Origin: an uncultured Oscillospiraceae bacterium
GTDB taxonomy: Bacteria; Bacillota; Clostridia; Oscillospirales; Acutalibacteraceae
Length of the DNA: 64,000 nt
Reading direction: 5' to 3'
Assembly (NCBI GenBank): GCA_900547105.1
Contig: URFL01000002.1
Span: 62,001-126,000 of the forward strand
How positions within the stretch are numbered: position 1 is the first letter of the stretch; every line of letters starts with the position of its first letter. Below are positions 1-8,920 of this stretch, piece by piece. Below the pieces are notes generated by a model. The model did not search any database, was not told the origin of the DNA, and saw only the letters and a program-made list of their open reading frames with translations. The position numbers were made by a program, and so were the translations under genes.

Positions 1-1
1 C

Positions 2-229
2 AAAAACGCCCGCAAGCTGGTGGAGGTGGCGGCAGAGATCCCTCTGGATCGGCTGCTGCTGGAAACCGATGCGCCGTACATGGCACCGGTGCCGCATCGC
101 GGCAAGCGGTGCGATTCCACCTTGATCGCGGATACCGCCCGCGTGATCGCAGACATTCGCGATATCCCGGTGGAGCAGCTGCTGGCGCAAAATCGGCAAA
201 ACATCACCGACCTGTTCGGGATCGCATAA
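2..229 (+). CDS. tatD: TatD family metal-dependent hydrolase, C-terminal fragment
   Basis: Only the last 75 residues are inside the window; the 5' end lies upstream. The fragment reads in one frame from base 2 to a TAA stop and contains the TatD motif LLLETDAPYM, whose Asp belongs to the metal site of this TIM-barrel nuclease family (DNA exonuclease / quality-control role in other bacteria). It ends in the usual way for the family, with a short helix after the NITDLFG segment. A strong hairpin terminator follows directly. Family assignment is firm from the motif; the exact substrate cannot be told. Confidence 0.9.
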   Translation, partial: KNARKLVEVAAEIPLDRLLLETDAPYMAPVPHRGKRCDSTLIADTARVIADIRDIPVEQLLAQNRQNITDLFGIA

Positions 230-240
230 AAAGGACGCAA

Positions 241-276
241 AAAAGCCTTCGGAGGAACATCCCTCCGAAGGCTTTT
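241..276. terminator. bidirectional rho-independent terminator
   Basis: A 15-bp stem (AAAAGCCTTCGGAGG paired with its complement) with a short loop and T-rich ends on both strands lies between the convergent tatD and HAD phosphatase genes, so it can end transcription from both sides. Confidence 0.85.
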
Positions 277-289
277 GTTATGTTTTGGT

Positions 290-946
290 TTATTCCGCCA
301 GCAGAACCGCTTGCAGCTGTTCCACACTGGAGGCGATCGCGATGGCTCCCGCCTGTTCCAGCTCGGCGCGGCTGCCGTAGCCATACAGCACCCCCACCGT
401 GGACAAGCCCGCTTCGCGCGCACCCAGCACATCGTATTCCCGATCTCCCACCATCACCGCGCGGGACGCATCGGCAACGCCGGCGCTTTCCAGCGCGTAG
501 GCGACCACATCCGCCTTGCGAGTGCGGGTTTCGTCCATATTTGCACCGGCAATATAGGTGAAATACGACGCCAGCGAAAAATGCTCCAGAATCCGGCGGG
601 CAAACACCTCCGGCTTGGAGGTCGCCAGCACCAGCCGTTTTCCGGCGGCGGTCAGCGCCGCCAGCATTTCCGGCACGCCGGGATACACCGTGTTTTCAAA
701 CAGACCGGTCGTTTCAAAATATTCCCGAAACCAACCGACCGCCTGTGCTGCCTGTTCGTCTGAAAAGCCGTAGTACCGCCGGAACGAATCCAACAGCGGC
801 GGTCCGATAAACGGATACAGGGTGGTGCGATCGGTCACCTCGATGCCGAAATGGCGCAGCGCGTGCGCCACCGAGCGGGTGATTCCCTCGCCCGGATCGG
901 TCAGGGTGCCGTCCAAATCGAACAAAATATATGCGTACCCCGCCAT
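290..946 (-). CDS. HAD-superfamily phosphatase (phosphoglycolate phosphatase-like)
   Basis: 218 residues, normal for the Gph/PpaX branch of the HAD superfamily. Motif I is FDLDGTLTD with nucleophile Asp10 and Asp12; motif II is the Thr-Ser of ATSKPE; motif III/IV is VMVGDREYD. A helical cap sits between motifs I and II. The start is supported by GGAGG eight bases upstream. It is the last gene of a leftward run after tepA and ftsK, beginning 11 bases after the ftsK stop, so it is probably co-transcribed. Substrate is unknown: phosphoglycolate, pyrophosphate or a sugar phosphate are all possible in this branch. Confidence 0.85.
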   Translation of the reverse strand: MAGYAYILFDLDGTLTDPGEGITRSVAHALRHFGIEVTDRTTLYPFIGPPLLDSFRRYYGFSDEQAAQAVGWFREYFETTGLFENTVYPGVPEMLAALTAAGKRLVLATSKPEVFARRILEHFSLASYFTYIAGANMDETRTRKADVVAYALESAGVADASRAVMVGDREYDVLGAREAGLSTVGVLYGYGSRAELEQAGAIAIASSVEQLQAVLLAE

Positions 947-956
947 CGTGTCCTCC

Positions 957-3458
957 TTACAGCTCGTCCTCGACCGGCGGATTATCCTCCCGGTTCAGGC
1001 TCATTTCCAGCCATTGCTGGCGGGTGAGCAGCACCTCACGCGGCTTGCTGCCCATGGCGGGACCGACGATCCCCTTTTGCTCCATCATATCCATGATGCG
1101 ACCGGCACGGGCGTAGCCCAACCGCAGCTTGCGCTGCAGCATCGATGTGGAGATACTGCCGCTTTCCACCGCCACTTGAATGGCTTGGGGCAGCATATCG
1201 TCCTCCGGTTCGTCGTCGCCGCCCGCCGCAGCCACCTTGGTCGCCTGTTTGCCGGCAGCCTCCGCCTGGCGGTTGATCTCCTGGATAATGCCCTCATCGT
1301 ATTCCTGCTCTTCGCCGTCGGATTTGAGATATTGCACCACCGCGGCGACTTCGCTTTCATCCACATAGCAGCCCTGGATACGCATCGGTTTGGAAATGCC
1401 GACCGGCGCAAACAGCATATCGCCCTTGCCCAGCAGCTTTTCAGCACCGCCGGTATCCAAAATGGTGCGCGAATCCACCGCCGACGCCACCGTCAGCGCC
1501 AATCGCGAGGGAATGTTCGCCTTGATAAGGCCGGTGATAACATCCACCGAGGGGCGCTGGGTCGCGATAACCAGATGCATACCGGCGGCACGCGCCATCT
1601 GCGCCAACCGCACGATCGCGTCCTCCACCTCGTTGGCGGCGCTCATCATCAGGTCGGACAGCTCGTCGATCACGATCAAAATCAGCGGCAGCGGATGCAT
1701 GGTTTCGTTCTGCCGCGCCAGGGCGTTGTACGATTTGATGTCGCGCACATTGTTTTCGGCGAACATCTGGTAGCGTTTCAGCATTTCGGTGACCGCCCAC
1801 CCCAGCGCACCCGCCGCTTTGCGCGGATCGGTCACGACCGGTACCAGCAGATGCGGAATCCCGTTGTAAATGCCGAATTCCACCTGTTTTGGGTCGATCA
1901 GCAGCATCCGCACCTCATCCGGCGAGGATTTGTACAGCACACTTTGGATCATCGAGTTGGTACACACCGATTTACCCGAACCGGTGGTACCCGCGATCAG
2001 CAGGTGGGGCATTTTGGTCAGATCGGCAAACACGGGACGCCCCGCGATGTCGCGTCCCAGCGCCACCGTCAGGCGGCTTTGCGCCTGCGAAAAGGCGGGG
2101 GTATCCAGCAGCTCGCGCAGACACACCGACTGGGAAATGCGGTTGGGCACCTCGATGCCCACCGCCGCTTTGTTAGGAATGGGCGCTTCAATCCGCACGC
2201 CGGTGGTTGCCAGCCGCAGCGCAATGTCGTCTGCCAGCCCGGTGATGCGGCTGATCTTCACGCCCGCGCTGGGCTGCAGCTCATACCGCGTGACCGACGG
2301 TCCGCGGGACACCCCCAGCATCTTGGTGCTGACACCGAATTCCTGCAGGGTGTTCACCAGCAGCGCCGCGGTTTGCTGCTCCTCCTCGCCCGCTTTGGTC
2401 GCGTCAAAGGGCGGCGCTTCCGCCAGCAGAGACAGCGGCGGATAGCGATAGCTGTTGACCACCGTTTGCTCGGCAGCAGCGGTCAAGGTATCCGACAGCT
2501 CCTGTTTTTCCTCCGGTGCGAGCGGCTGTTCCGGCACCGGAGGGGCCGAAGCCGTATCCTCGGGAGGCACATAACCGTCCAGCGGCATATCGTAAGGCGA
2601 CCGATCGCCCTCGCGAATATCCTTGGCGGCTTTTTCAAATTCCTGGAACGCTTCGGACGGAGCGGGCGGTTCCGGCTCCGGCTCATGACCGGGCTGGTAG
2701 CCCTCGCCCAAATCCACATCCACCGCGCTCTTTTTCCGGCGGCGGGGCGGCGAGGCGGGTGCCTCCGCCGCCGGCTGCTCCTGCTCGTCCAGCTCTTCGT
2801 CATAATCAATCGCGTCGCGAATGGAGGCGCGGGTCTTTTCCACCGGCTTCCACAGCGCGTGGAACAGCTTGATGATGCTGGTGCCGGTCATCAGCATCAC
2901 CGCAACAAACGCCAGCAGACAAATGATGATCTTGGCACCGATGTCGGTGAAGCAATATTCAAACGGATAGCCAAGCACCGCGCCGAAAAAGCCGCCGTTT
3001 TTCATCTCGCGCCCTGTCAGATAGGCGCTGCCCAGCGCTTGCCAATAGTCACCGGTTACATCGGTGACAAACACCTGGATCGCCGAGCACAGCGCCAACA
3101 GCACCAGCCCGCCCTGCCACAGCTTGCGCGCCAAAAAGCCGTTCGGTTTTTCCTGTGCCGCCAGCACCGCTATGTACACCATCAGCGGCGGCAGGGTGAA
3201 CGCGCACACGCCGAACAGCCCCAGCAGCAGCTGGCGCATCAGCTTCCAAACATGGTCGCCGGAAATCAGCAGCAGGCACAGCACCAGCACCGCGCCCGCC
3301 AGCAGCAAAATTGCTGCCACCTGATGGCGGCTTTGCTGGCGGCGCTTGCCCGCCGCCTTGTTGCCGGATGCGGCAGCCGCTTTTTTCGCCGGCGGTTTTT
3401 TGCCGGTGGTTTTGTTTTGTGCCGGCTTTTTGGCCGGCGGTTTTCCCGATTTTGCCAT
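957..3458 (-). CDS. ftsK: DNA translocase FtsK/SpoIIIE
   Basis: 833-residue septal DNA pump that moves chromosome DNA through the closing division or sporulation septum. A Lys/Ala/Pro-rich cytoplasmic tail (1-45) precedes four membrane segments (about 47-67, 76-101, 114-133, 174-195), a charged/Pro-rich linker (200-330), and the motor: Walker A GTTGSGKS at 490-497 and Walker B ending in DEL at 598-600. A winged-helix gamma domain (about 765-833) would read KOPS/SRS sites. The frame is open 27 codons further upstream, but ATG at 3458 has AGAAAGGA in front and begins a typical tail, so I use it. tepA lies just upstream on the same strand, as in Bacillus (ymfB-spoIIIE). Confidence 0.95.
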   Translation of the reverse strand: MAKSGKPPAKKPAQNKTTGKKPPAKKAAAASGNKAAGKRRQQSRHQVAAILLLAGAVLVLCLLLISGDHVWKLMRQLLLGLFGVCAFTLPPLMVYIAVLAAQEKPNGFLARKLWQGGLVLLALCSAIQVFVTDVTGDYWQALGSAYLTGREMKNGGFFGAVLGYPFEYCFTDIGAKIIICLLAFVAVMLMTGTSIIKLFHALWKPVEKTRASIRDAIDYDEELDEQEQPAAEAPASPPRRRKKSAVDVDLGEGYQPGHEPEPEPPAPSEAFQEFEKAAKDIREGDRSPYDMPLDGYVPPEDTASAPPVPEQPLAPEEKQELSDTLTAAAEQTVVNSYRYPPLSLLAEAPPFDATKAGEEEQQTAALLVNTLQEFGVSTKMLGVSRGPSVTRYELQPSAGVKISRITGLADDIALRLATTGVRIEAPIPNKAAVGIEVPNRISQSVCLRELLDTPAFSQAQSRLTVALGRDIAGRPVFADLTKMPHLLIAGTTGSGKSVCTNSMIQSVLYKSSPDEVRMLLIDPKQVEFGIYNGIPHLLVPVVTDPRKAAGALGWAVTEMLKRYQMFAENNVRDIKSYNALARQNETMHPLPLILIVIDELSDLMMSAANEVEDAIVRLAQMARAAGMHLVIATQRPSVDVITGLIKANIPSRLALTVASAVDSRTILDTGGAEKLLGKGDMLFAPVGISKPMRIQGCYVDESEVAAVVQYLKSDGEEQEYDEGIIQEINRQAEAAGKQATKVAAAGGDDEPEDDMLPQAIQVAVESGSISTSMLQRKLRLGYARAGRIMDMMEQKGIVGPAMGSKPREVLLTRQQWLEMSLNREDNPPVEDEL

Positions 3459-3510
3459 AACCGGTATCCTTTCTATGTAGAGGGGAGCGCACTCCCCCTT
3501 AAATGCGATC

Positions 3511-4257
3511 TCAATACTTCTGCCGCGAGGCGGTTTCATCCTGTTCGATCATCTCATACAGCGCACCGATTGCATCCGACAGCGACCCCAACCGGTCGAT
3601 CAGCCCTTCTTCCACGGCTTTGTCGCCGTCCAGCACACTGCCCATATCGGTCACCAGCTCGCCGGTGTTCAGACACAGCTGCATAAAGCGCTGCTCGCTC
3701 ATGCGGGAATTGCCCGCCACAAAGCCGGTGATGCGCTGCTGCATCCGCTCAAAATAGGTGAACGCCTGCGGCACCCCCAGCACCAAGCCGTTGGTGCGCA
3801 CCGGATGCAGCGTCATGGTGGCGGTGGGCGCGATAAAGGATTGCCGCGCCGCTACCGCCAGCGGCACACCGATGGAATGGCCGCCGCCCAGCACCAGCGA
3901 CACGGTGGGCTTGCGCATACCGGCGATCAGCTCCGCCAGCGCCAGCCCCGCTTCAATATCGCCGCCCACCGTATTGAGCAGGATCAGCAGCCCTTCGATC
4001 TCCTGACTTTCCTCGATCGCGACCAGCTGCGGAATCACATGCTCATATTTGGTGGTTTTGTTTTCGGACGACAGCACATAATGTCCCTCGATCTGACCGA
4101 TGATGGTCAGACAGTGGATGGTGTGGCGTCCGTTGTCGGTGGTGACCGACCCGCTTTCCTGTCGATCCTGCAGCTGCGCCTGCAATCGCTGGGACGGCTG
4201 TTCGTTGTCGGAATCGGGGGGCGTGCGGTGGGTTCTTTCGTCCGGCTCGCCGATCAT
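3511..4257 (-). CDS. tepA: ClpP-like serine peptidase (TepA/YmfB family)
   Basis: 248-residue ClpP-fold protein. The oxyanion region LNTVGGDIEAGLA and the serine-containing GGGHSIGVPLAVAA match the TepA branch of Clp/crotonase-fold peptidases rather than true ClpP. TepA has been linked to degradation of peptides at the translocase or in sporulation in Bacillus; here that is inference from family. ATG at 4257 is chosen because AAAGGAAG precedes it; an upstream TTG at 4305 would add 16 residues without a good ribosome binding site. The first 60 residues are polar and low in conservation. It sits 52 bases upstream of ftsK, a gene pair kept from Bacilli to Clostridia. Confidence 0.88.
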   Translation of the reverse strand: MIGEPDERTHRTPPDSDNEQPSQRLQAQLQDRQESGSVTTDNGRHTIHCLTIIGQIEGHYVLSSENKTTKYEHVIPQLVAIEESQEIEGLLILLNTVGGDIEAGLALAELIAGMRKPTVSLVLGGGHSIGVPLAVAARQSFIAPTATMTLHPVRTNGLVLGVPQAFTYFERMQQRITGFVAGNSRMSEQRFMQLCLNTGELVTDMGSVLDGDKAVEEGLIDRLGSLSDAIGALYEMIEQDETASRQKY

Positions 4258-4315
4258 AAGCACACACTTCCTTTCACAAGGGCTAGTGTGCGCCGCACCG
4301 ATCAAATTATACGGG

Positions 4316-5641
4316 TTATACCGTTTGTTTCGGCTGCGCGGCGGCAGTGGTTTCCGTCGGCTGCGCCGCGGCCTGTTTCGCCATTTGCAGCCGCGCGTTC
4401 GCCAGCATCAGCTTGATGCGGTTTTCCTGATTGATGCGGGTCGCGCCGGGGTCGTAGTCCACACAAACGATGTTGGATTCGGGGTGGTTTTCCTTGATTT
4501 TGCGCACCATGCCCTTGCCCGCCACATGGTTGGGCAGGCAGCCGAACGGCTGGGTACACACGATGTTGACGATGCCGGATTCCACCAGCTCCAGCATTTC
4601 GCCGGTCAGCAGCCAGCCCTCGCCCATCTTGTTGCCGTAGCCCAAATAGCCGCGCACCAGCGTTTTCAAATGGTCAAAGGTGCAGGGCACCCGGAATTCG
4701 GGATGGCGTTTCACGGCGGCGATCAGCTGGCGCTGCAGTTTTTTGACATACGCCGCCAGCGCGGATGCCCCCACATAGGTGAGTGTTTTGCCGCCGTAGA
4801 TGCGGTGGTCTTCGATGCGGTTGTCGCATTTGAAGATGATGAAATCGGTCAGTCCCGGCACCACCGGCTCGCAGTCCTCCGACCGCAAGAATTCTTCCAG
4901 ATTGTTGTTGCCGAGCGGCGCATATTTGATATAGATCTCGCCGACCACGCCCACCTTCACCTTGGGGGTGCGATGCACCGGAATGGAGGCGAAATCGTCC
5001 GAGATCGCGTTAAAATTATCCCGCACATGCGCCGAGCGGAAGCTGCCCCGCTTTTGGAAATCCGCCACCAACCGGTCCACCCATTTTTGGATGTGGCGGT
5101 CGGTTTCGCCCTCCACCAGCTCGTACGGGCGGCACTGGTTCGCCATGTGCACGATCAGATCGCCATAGATCATGGAATAGGCGAATTCGCGTATCATACT
5201 GAAGCTCAAGGAAAAACCGGGGTTTTTCTCCAGTCCGGACAGGTTGATGGACACCACCGGAATATAGTCGTAGCCCGCGCGTTTCAGCGCTTTGCGCAGC
5301 AGATGGATATAGTTGGACGCCCGGCAGCCGCCGCCCGTTTGGGTGATGAGCAGCGCCAGCTTGTGGGGATCATATTTGCCGCTGCGCACTGCCTCCAGCA
5401 GCTGACCGATCACCAGCAGCGCCGGATAGCAAGTGTCGTTGTGGACATATTTCAATCCGGTATCCACAATGCCGCGGTGGGTAGTGGTGAGCATATCCAC
5501 CTTGTAACCGTGCAGCTCGAACACCTCGCGCAGCATGGTGAAGTGCACCGGCAGCATCTGCGGCATCAGCAGGGTGTATTCCTGCTTCATCTCTTCGGTA
5601 AACAGCAGCCGCCCGGTTTCGTCATATTGTAGCGTTGCCAT
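4316..5641 (-). CDS. 2-hydroxyacyl-CoA dehydratase-like (HgdB/COG3581-type) protein
   Basis: 441 residues resembling the dehydratase/double-cubane-cluster subunit that partners activases. Conserved-looking cysteines occur in NDTCYPALLV, TQTGGGCRAS, QCRPYE and VCTQPFGCLPNH, suited to hold Fe-S clusters. The gene begins 6 bases after the stop of the activase gene and has its own AGGAAAGGGG site, so the two are translationally linked. In many Firmicutes the homologues are fused in one protein of about 1400 residues; here 982 plus 441 residues add up to the same length. Function of this branch is not settled; it may activate or reduce a small molecule. Not enough is visible to name a substrate. 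Confidence 0.75.
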   Translation of the reverse strand: MATLQYDETGRLLFTEEMKQEYTLLMPQMLPVHFTMLREVFELHGYKVDMLTTTHRGIVDTGLKYVHNDTCYPALLVIGQLLEAVRSGKYDPHKLALLITQTGGGCRASNYIHLLRKALKRAGYDYIPVVSINLSGLEKNPGFSLSFSMIREFAYSMIYGDLIVHMANQCRPYELVEGETDRHIQKWVDRLVADFQKRGSFRSAHVRDNFNAISDDFASIPVHRTPKVKVGVVGEIYIKYAPLGNNNLEEFLRSEDCEPVVPGLTDFIIFKCDNRIEDHRIYGGKTLTYVGASALAAYVKKLQRQLIAAVKRHPEFRVPCTFDHLKTLVRGYLGYGNKMGEGWLLTGEMLELVESGIVNIVCTQPFGCLPNHVAGKGMVRKIKENHPESNIVCVDYDPGATRINQENRIKLMLANARLQMAKQAAAQPTETTAAAQPKQTV

Positions 5642-5647
5642 AAACGA

Positions 5648-8596
5648 TCAGCCCCTTTCCTGTTCCCGCGCGTGCATCGCCGCCAACAGGCTGCGGATGC
5701 GGATACGCACGGCTCCGAGGTTGTTGATCTCGTCAATTTTCAATTGGGTGTACAGCTTGCCGCCGCTCTCCAGAATATCGCGCACCTCATCGGTGGTGAT
5801 CGCGTCCACGCCGCAGCCGAACGACACCAGCTGCACCAGCTGCATATCCGGCTGGGTGGTGACATATTTCGCCGCGCTGTACAGCCGCCCGTGATAGGTC
5901 CACTGGTTCAGCACCTTGACCGGCTGTTTGGGGGTGTGCCATGCCACCGCGTCCTCGGTGACCACCGACAGCCCAAACGACGCGATCATGCTGTCGATGC
6001 CGTGGTTAATCTCGGGGTCCATGTGATACGGCCGACCGGACAGCACGATGATGGGGCGACCGTTCGCGCGCGCATCGTCAATGATCTCCTGTCCGCGCCG
6101 ACGGATCCACGCGGTATATTCATCCGCCGCGGCATACGCCGCTTTGGCGGCCTGTTTCACCTCGGCTGCCGATACGCCCAGCTCTTTACCAAAGAACGCC
6201 GCCGCGTGCTTGGCAAAATCTTTTGGACGATGGATGCCGAAATAGGGGTTCCAGTATTTCACCTGCTTCAGCTGCGGCACATTGGCGGCCAGCAGCTCAG
6301 GATAATACGCCACCACCGGACAGTTGTAATGGTTATCGCCCTTGTGCTCGTCCACATTGTACGGCAGGCAGGGATAGAAAATCGCGGTCAGATCGTCGCG
6401 CTGCAGCAGCGCCTCGATGTGTCCGTGGGACAGCTTGGCGGGATAGCAGGCGGTGTCTGACGGAATGGTATGCTGCCCCGCCGCGTACAGGCTGCGGGAG
6501 GAGGTGGGCGACAGCACCACCTCATAATCCAGCGCATTGAAAAACGCCTGCCAGAAGGGCAGATTTTCGTAGAGATTCAGCACCAGCGGAATGCCGATCT
6601 TTCCGCGTTTGCCGCCGGTGTTTTTCAGCCCGCGCAGATGCGCATATTTTTCCGCCATCAGGTTGGGGGTCTGCTTTTGCTCGCCCTTGCCCAGCGGCCG
6701 TTCACACCGGTTGCCGGAAATAAACTTGCGCCCGCCGCCGAAGGTATTCACCGTCAGCTGGCAGTGGTTGCCGCACAACCCGCAGGGCACCGATTTGGCG
6801 GTATGGACAAAGTCCTTCAGCGCCTCGGCGGTCAGCAACCCCGACGCTTCATCGGGAGCGGTGCGCTGGCGTTCATCCCGCACCGACAGCGCCGCCCCGT
6901 AGGCGCCCATAATGCCCGCAATGGTGGGGCGCACCACCTGCGCGCCCAGCTCCCATTCAAAACTGCGCAGCACCGCATCGTTCAGGAAGGTACCCCCCTG
7001 CACCACGATGTGCTGTCCCAACTCGGACGGGTCAGAGGCGCGAATGACTTTATAAATCGCGTTTTTCACAATGCTCATGGACAAGCCGGCGGAGATATCC
7101 TCCACGCAAGCGCCCTCTTTTTGCGCCTGCTTGACCGACGAGTTCATAAACACGGTACAGCGCGAGCCGAGATCCGCCGGATGCTGGGCGAACAAGCCCA
7201 GCTTGGCAAAGGTGGCGATGTCGTAGCCCAGCGCCTTAGCAAAGGTTTCGATAAACGACCCGCAGCCGGAAGAACACGCCTCGTTCAACATGATGCTGTC
7301 GATCGCACCGCCGCGGATCTTGAAGCATTTCATATCCTGCCCGCCGATATCGATGATGAAATCCACCTGCGGGTTAAAATGGCGGGCAGCGCGATAGTGC
7401 GCCATCGTTTCCACCAGGCCCATATCTACATGGAACGCGTTTTTGACCAGATCCTCGCCATAACCGGTCGCCGCGCTGCCCTTGATGGTGATGCGGTCGC
7501 CGAACCGGCGGTAAATCTCTTCCAGCTGCGCTTTGACCACCGCGACCGGATTGCCCTCGTTGGAGGCATAGTAGGTGTACAGCAGCCCGCCGTCCGTCGC
7601 GATCAACGCCAGCTTGGTGGTGGTGGAACCCGCGTCGATACCGAGATACGCATCGCCGGTGTAATGCTCCGCATCCATCGGAGGCGGGCACGCCTTGGCG
7701 TGGCGGGCGGAAAATTCCTGATACTCCGCCTCGTTCGCGAACAGCGGCTCCAGCGTGTGGGTGGTATTCGACTGCGCCGACGCTTGTTCAATGCGCCGCA
7801 GCAGCTCTTCAAACGGCATATCCGCGCTGTTGTCTCCGGCGTAGCACGCCGCGCCGATGGCGACAAACACCTCGGCGTTTTCGGGGAACACCGCGTCCTG
7901 TTCAGACAGATGCAGCGTTTCCACAAACCGTTCCCGCAGCCCCTTCAAATAAAACAGCGGACCGCCGAGGAACAGCACCTTGCCCTTGATCTCGCGCCCC
8001 TGCGCCAAACCGGCAATGGTCTGGTTCACCACCGCCTGGAAAATGCTGGCGGCGATGTCCTCCTTGCGCGCGCCCTGGTTGAGCAACGGCTGAATATCGG
8101 TTTTGGCGAACACGCCGCACCGCGACGCAATCGCGTAAATTTTTTCGTGTTTCAGGCTCAGCTTGTCCAGCTCGTCGGCGGTCACACCCAGCAGCGTCGC
8201 CATCTGGTCAATGAACGCACCGGTACCGCCTGCGCAGGAGCCGTTCATCCGCTCCTCCAGTCCGCCGGTGAAGAAGATGATCTTGGCGTCCTCGCCGCCC
8301 AGCTCCACCACCGCGTCGGTGTCCGGCACAAAGCGCTCCACCGCACCGGCGGTGGCGAACACCTCCTGCACAAATTCCAGATCGGCGGCTTTGGCCACGC
8401 CAAGCCCCGCCGAACCGGTAATGGCGGCTTTGACCGTTTGCCCTTTCAGCGTCGGGGCAAGGCGCGACAGCATTTCCGCTGTTTTTTCGCGCACTTTGGA
8501 CATATGCCGCTCGTATGATTTGAATAAAATGTTGTCGTTGTCATCCAGCAGGATCACCTTAACGGTGGTCGAGCCGATATCAATGCCGATCCGCAA
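5648..8596 (-). CDS. Acyl-CoA dehydratase activase, duplicated BadF/BadG domain plus DUF2229
   Basis: 982 residues with two ASKHA ATPase domains. The first starts IGIDIGSTTVKV and carries the cluster cysteine in NGSCAGGTGAF (C121) and C160; the second starts LGIDAGSTTTKL (about 318) and has NEACSSGCGSF (C441, C445) and C480. Known activases bridge one [4Fe-4S] cluster across a dimer and use ATP to inject an electron into the dehydratase; a fused duplication could form that dimer within one chain. The rest (about 600-982) contains PCGLCGNHC and matches the DUF2229 type. The start is TTG at 8596 with AAGGAGG nine bases upstream. Oxygen-sensitive Fe-S chemistry fits a strict anaerobe. Confidence 0.85.
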   Translation of the reverse strand: MRIGIDIGSTTVKVILLDDNDNILFKSYERHMSKVREKTAEMLSRLAPTLKGQTVKAAITGSAGLGVAKAADLEFVQEVFATAGAVERFVPDTDAVVELGGEDAKIIFFTGGLEERMNGSCAGGTGAFIDQMATLLGVTADELDKLSLKHEKIYAIASRCGVFAKTDIQPLLNQGARKEDIAASIFQAVVNQTIAGLAQGREIKGKVLFLGGPLFYLKGLRERFVETLHLSEQDAVFPENAEVFVAIGAACYAGDNSADMPFEELLRRIEQASAQSNTTHTLEPLFANEAEYQEFSARHAKACPPPMDAEHYTGDAYLGIDAGSTTTKLALIATDGGLLYTYYASNEGNPVAVVKAQLEEIYRRFGDRITIKGSAATGYGEDLVKNAFHVDMGLVETMAHYRAARHFNPQVDFIIDIGGQDMKCFKIRGGAIDSIMLNEACSSGCGSFIETFAKALGYDIATFAKLGLFAQHPADLGSRCTVFMNSSVKQAQKEGACVEDISAGLSMSIVKNAIYKVIRASDPSELGQHIVVQGGTFLNDAVLRSFEWELGAQVVRPTIAGIMGAYGAALSVRDERQRTAPDEASGLLTAEALKDFVHTAKSVPCGLCGNHCQLTVNTFGGGRKFISGNRCERPLGKGEQKQTPNLMAEKYAHLRGLKNTGGKRGKIGIPLVLNLYENLPFWQAFFNALDYEVVLSPTSSRSLYAAGQHTIPSDTACYPAKLSHGHIEALLQRDDLTAIFYPCLPYNVDEHKGDNHYNCPVVAYYPELLAANVPQLKQVKYWNPYFGIHRPKDFAKHAAAFFGKELGVSAAEVKQAAKAAYAAADEYTAWIRRRGQEIIDDARANGRPIIVLSGRPYHMDPEINHGIDSMIASFGLSVVTEDAVAWHTPKQPVKVLNQWTYHGRLYSAAKYVTTQPDMQLVQLVSFGCGVDAITTDEVRDILESGGKLYTQLKIDEINNLGAVRIRIRSLLAAMHAREQERG

Positions 8597-8846
8597 GCAG
8601 CAGGACCTCCTTGCTTATTTTCAAGCCGCGGGAATACCGCGGTTTGTCCGTCGAAATGCACGGTCGACGGTTCTTTTTATTCTATCATATACATTTGAAA
8701 AGTGCAAGCGGTTTTGCGGTGGCAAAAGCCGCCAAAACGCGGCAGTCCGCAAAGGTGGTTTTCGCCGGAAACCACCCCCGATAGCGACAAAAGCTCCGCG
8801 TTTTTCCGCCGTTTCGTAAACAATTGGTGAACATTTGGAACGCCGA

Positions 8847-8864
8847 CTGTTAAAATATTGACAA
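8847..8864. promoter_or_regulatory. putative Rex operator upstream of acn-rex
   Basis: CTGTTAA-AATA-TTGACAA matches the clostridial Rex consensus TTGTTAA-N4-TTAACAA at 12 of 14 defined positions. It overlaps the -35 box of the acn promoter, the position expected for repression. The repressor gene rex is the second gene of the same operon, which suggests NADH-responsive autoregulation. Confidence 0.75.
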
Positions 8865-8886
8865 ATCGCCCCGCGCCTGTCATAAT
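8858..8886 (+). promoter_or_regulatory. sigma-A type promoter of acn-rex
   Basis: TTGACA at 8858-8863, a 17-base spacer and CATAAT at 8881-8886: a perfect -35 and five of six at -10. The start codon is 34 bases downstream. Confidence 0.8.
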
Positions 8887-8920
8887 ACACTATTAGAAGT
8901 TTCATGAGGAGTTGATAACG

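Larger units (their letters stand above)
8597..8920. other. divergent control region between activase and aconitase genes
   Basis: A 324-base gene-free stretch. The right part holds the acn promoter and Rex-type operator (listed separately). In the middle is a hairpin at 8754-8776 (GGTGGTTT paired with AAACCACC) and a weaker one near 8718-8735; neither has a T tract, so they are not clear terminators. I could not find a convincing promoter for the leftward activase gene. Confidence 0.5.

Noticed and set aside
822..3686. 954-codon open frame opposite ftsK
   Set aside because: His/Arg/Gln-rich low-complexity translation with no domain; explained by antisense of a GC-rich, well supported ftsK.
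5641..5650. frameshift joining the two dehydratase-activase genes
   Set aside because: Stop, 6-base gap, own ribosome site and ATG argue for two separate genes.
6470..8518. 682-codon open frame opposite the activase
   Set aside because: Lies fully antisense to conserved BadF/BadG motifs; no ribosome site or recognisable fold.
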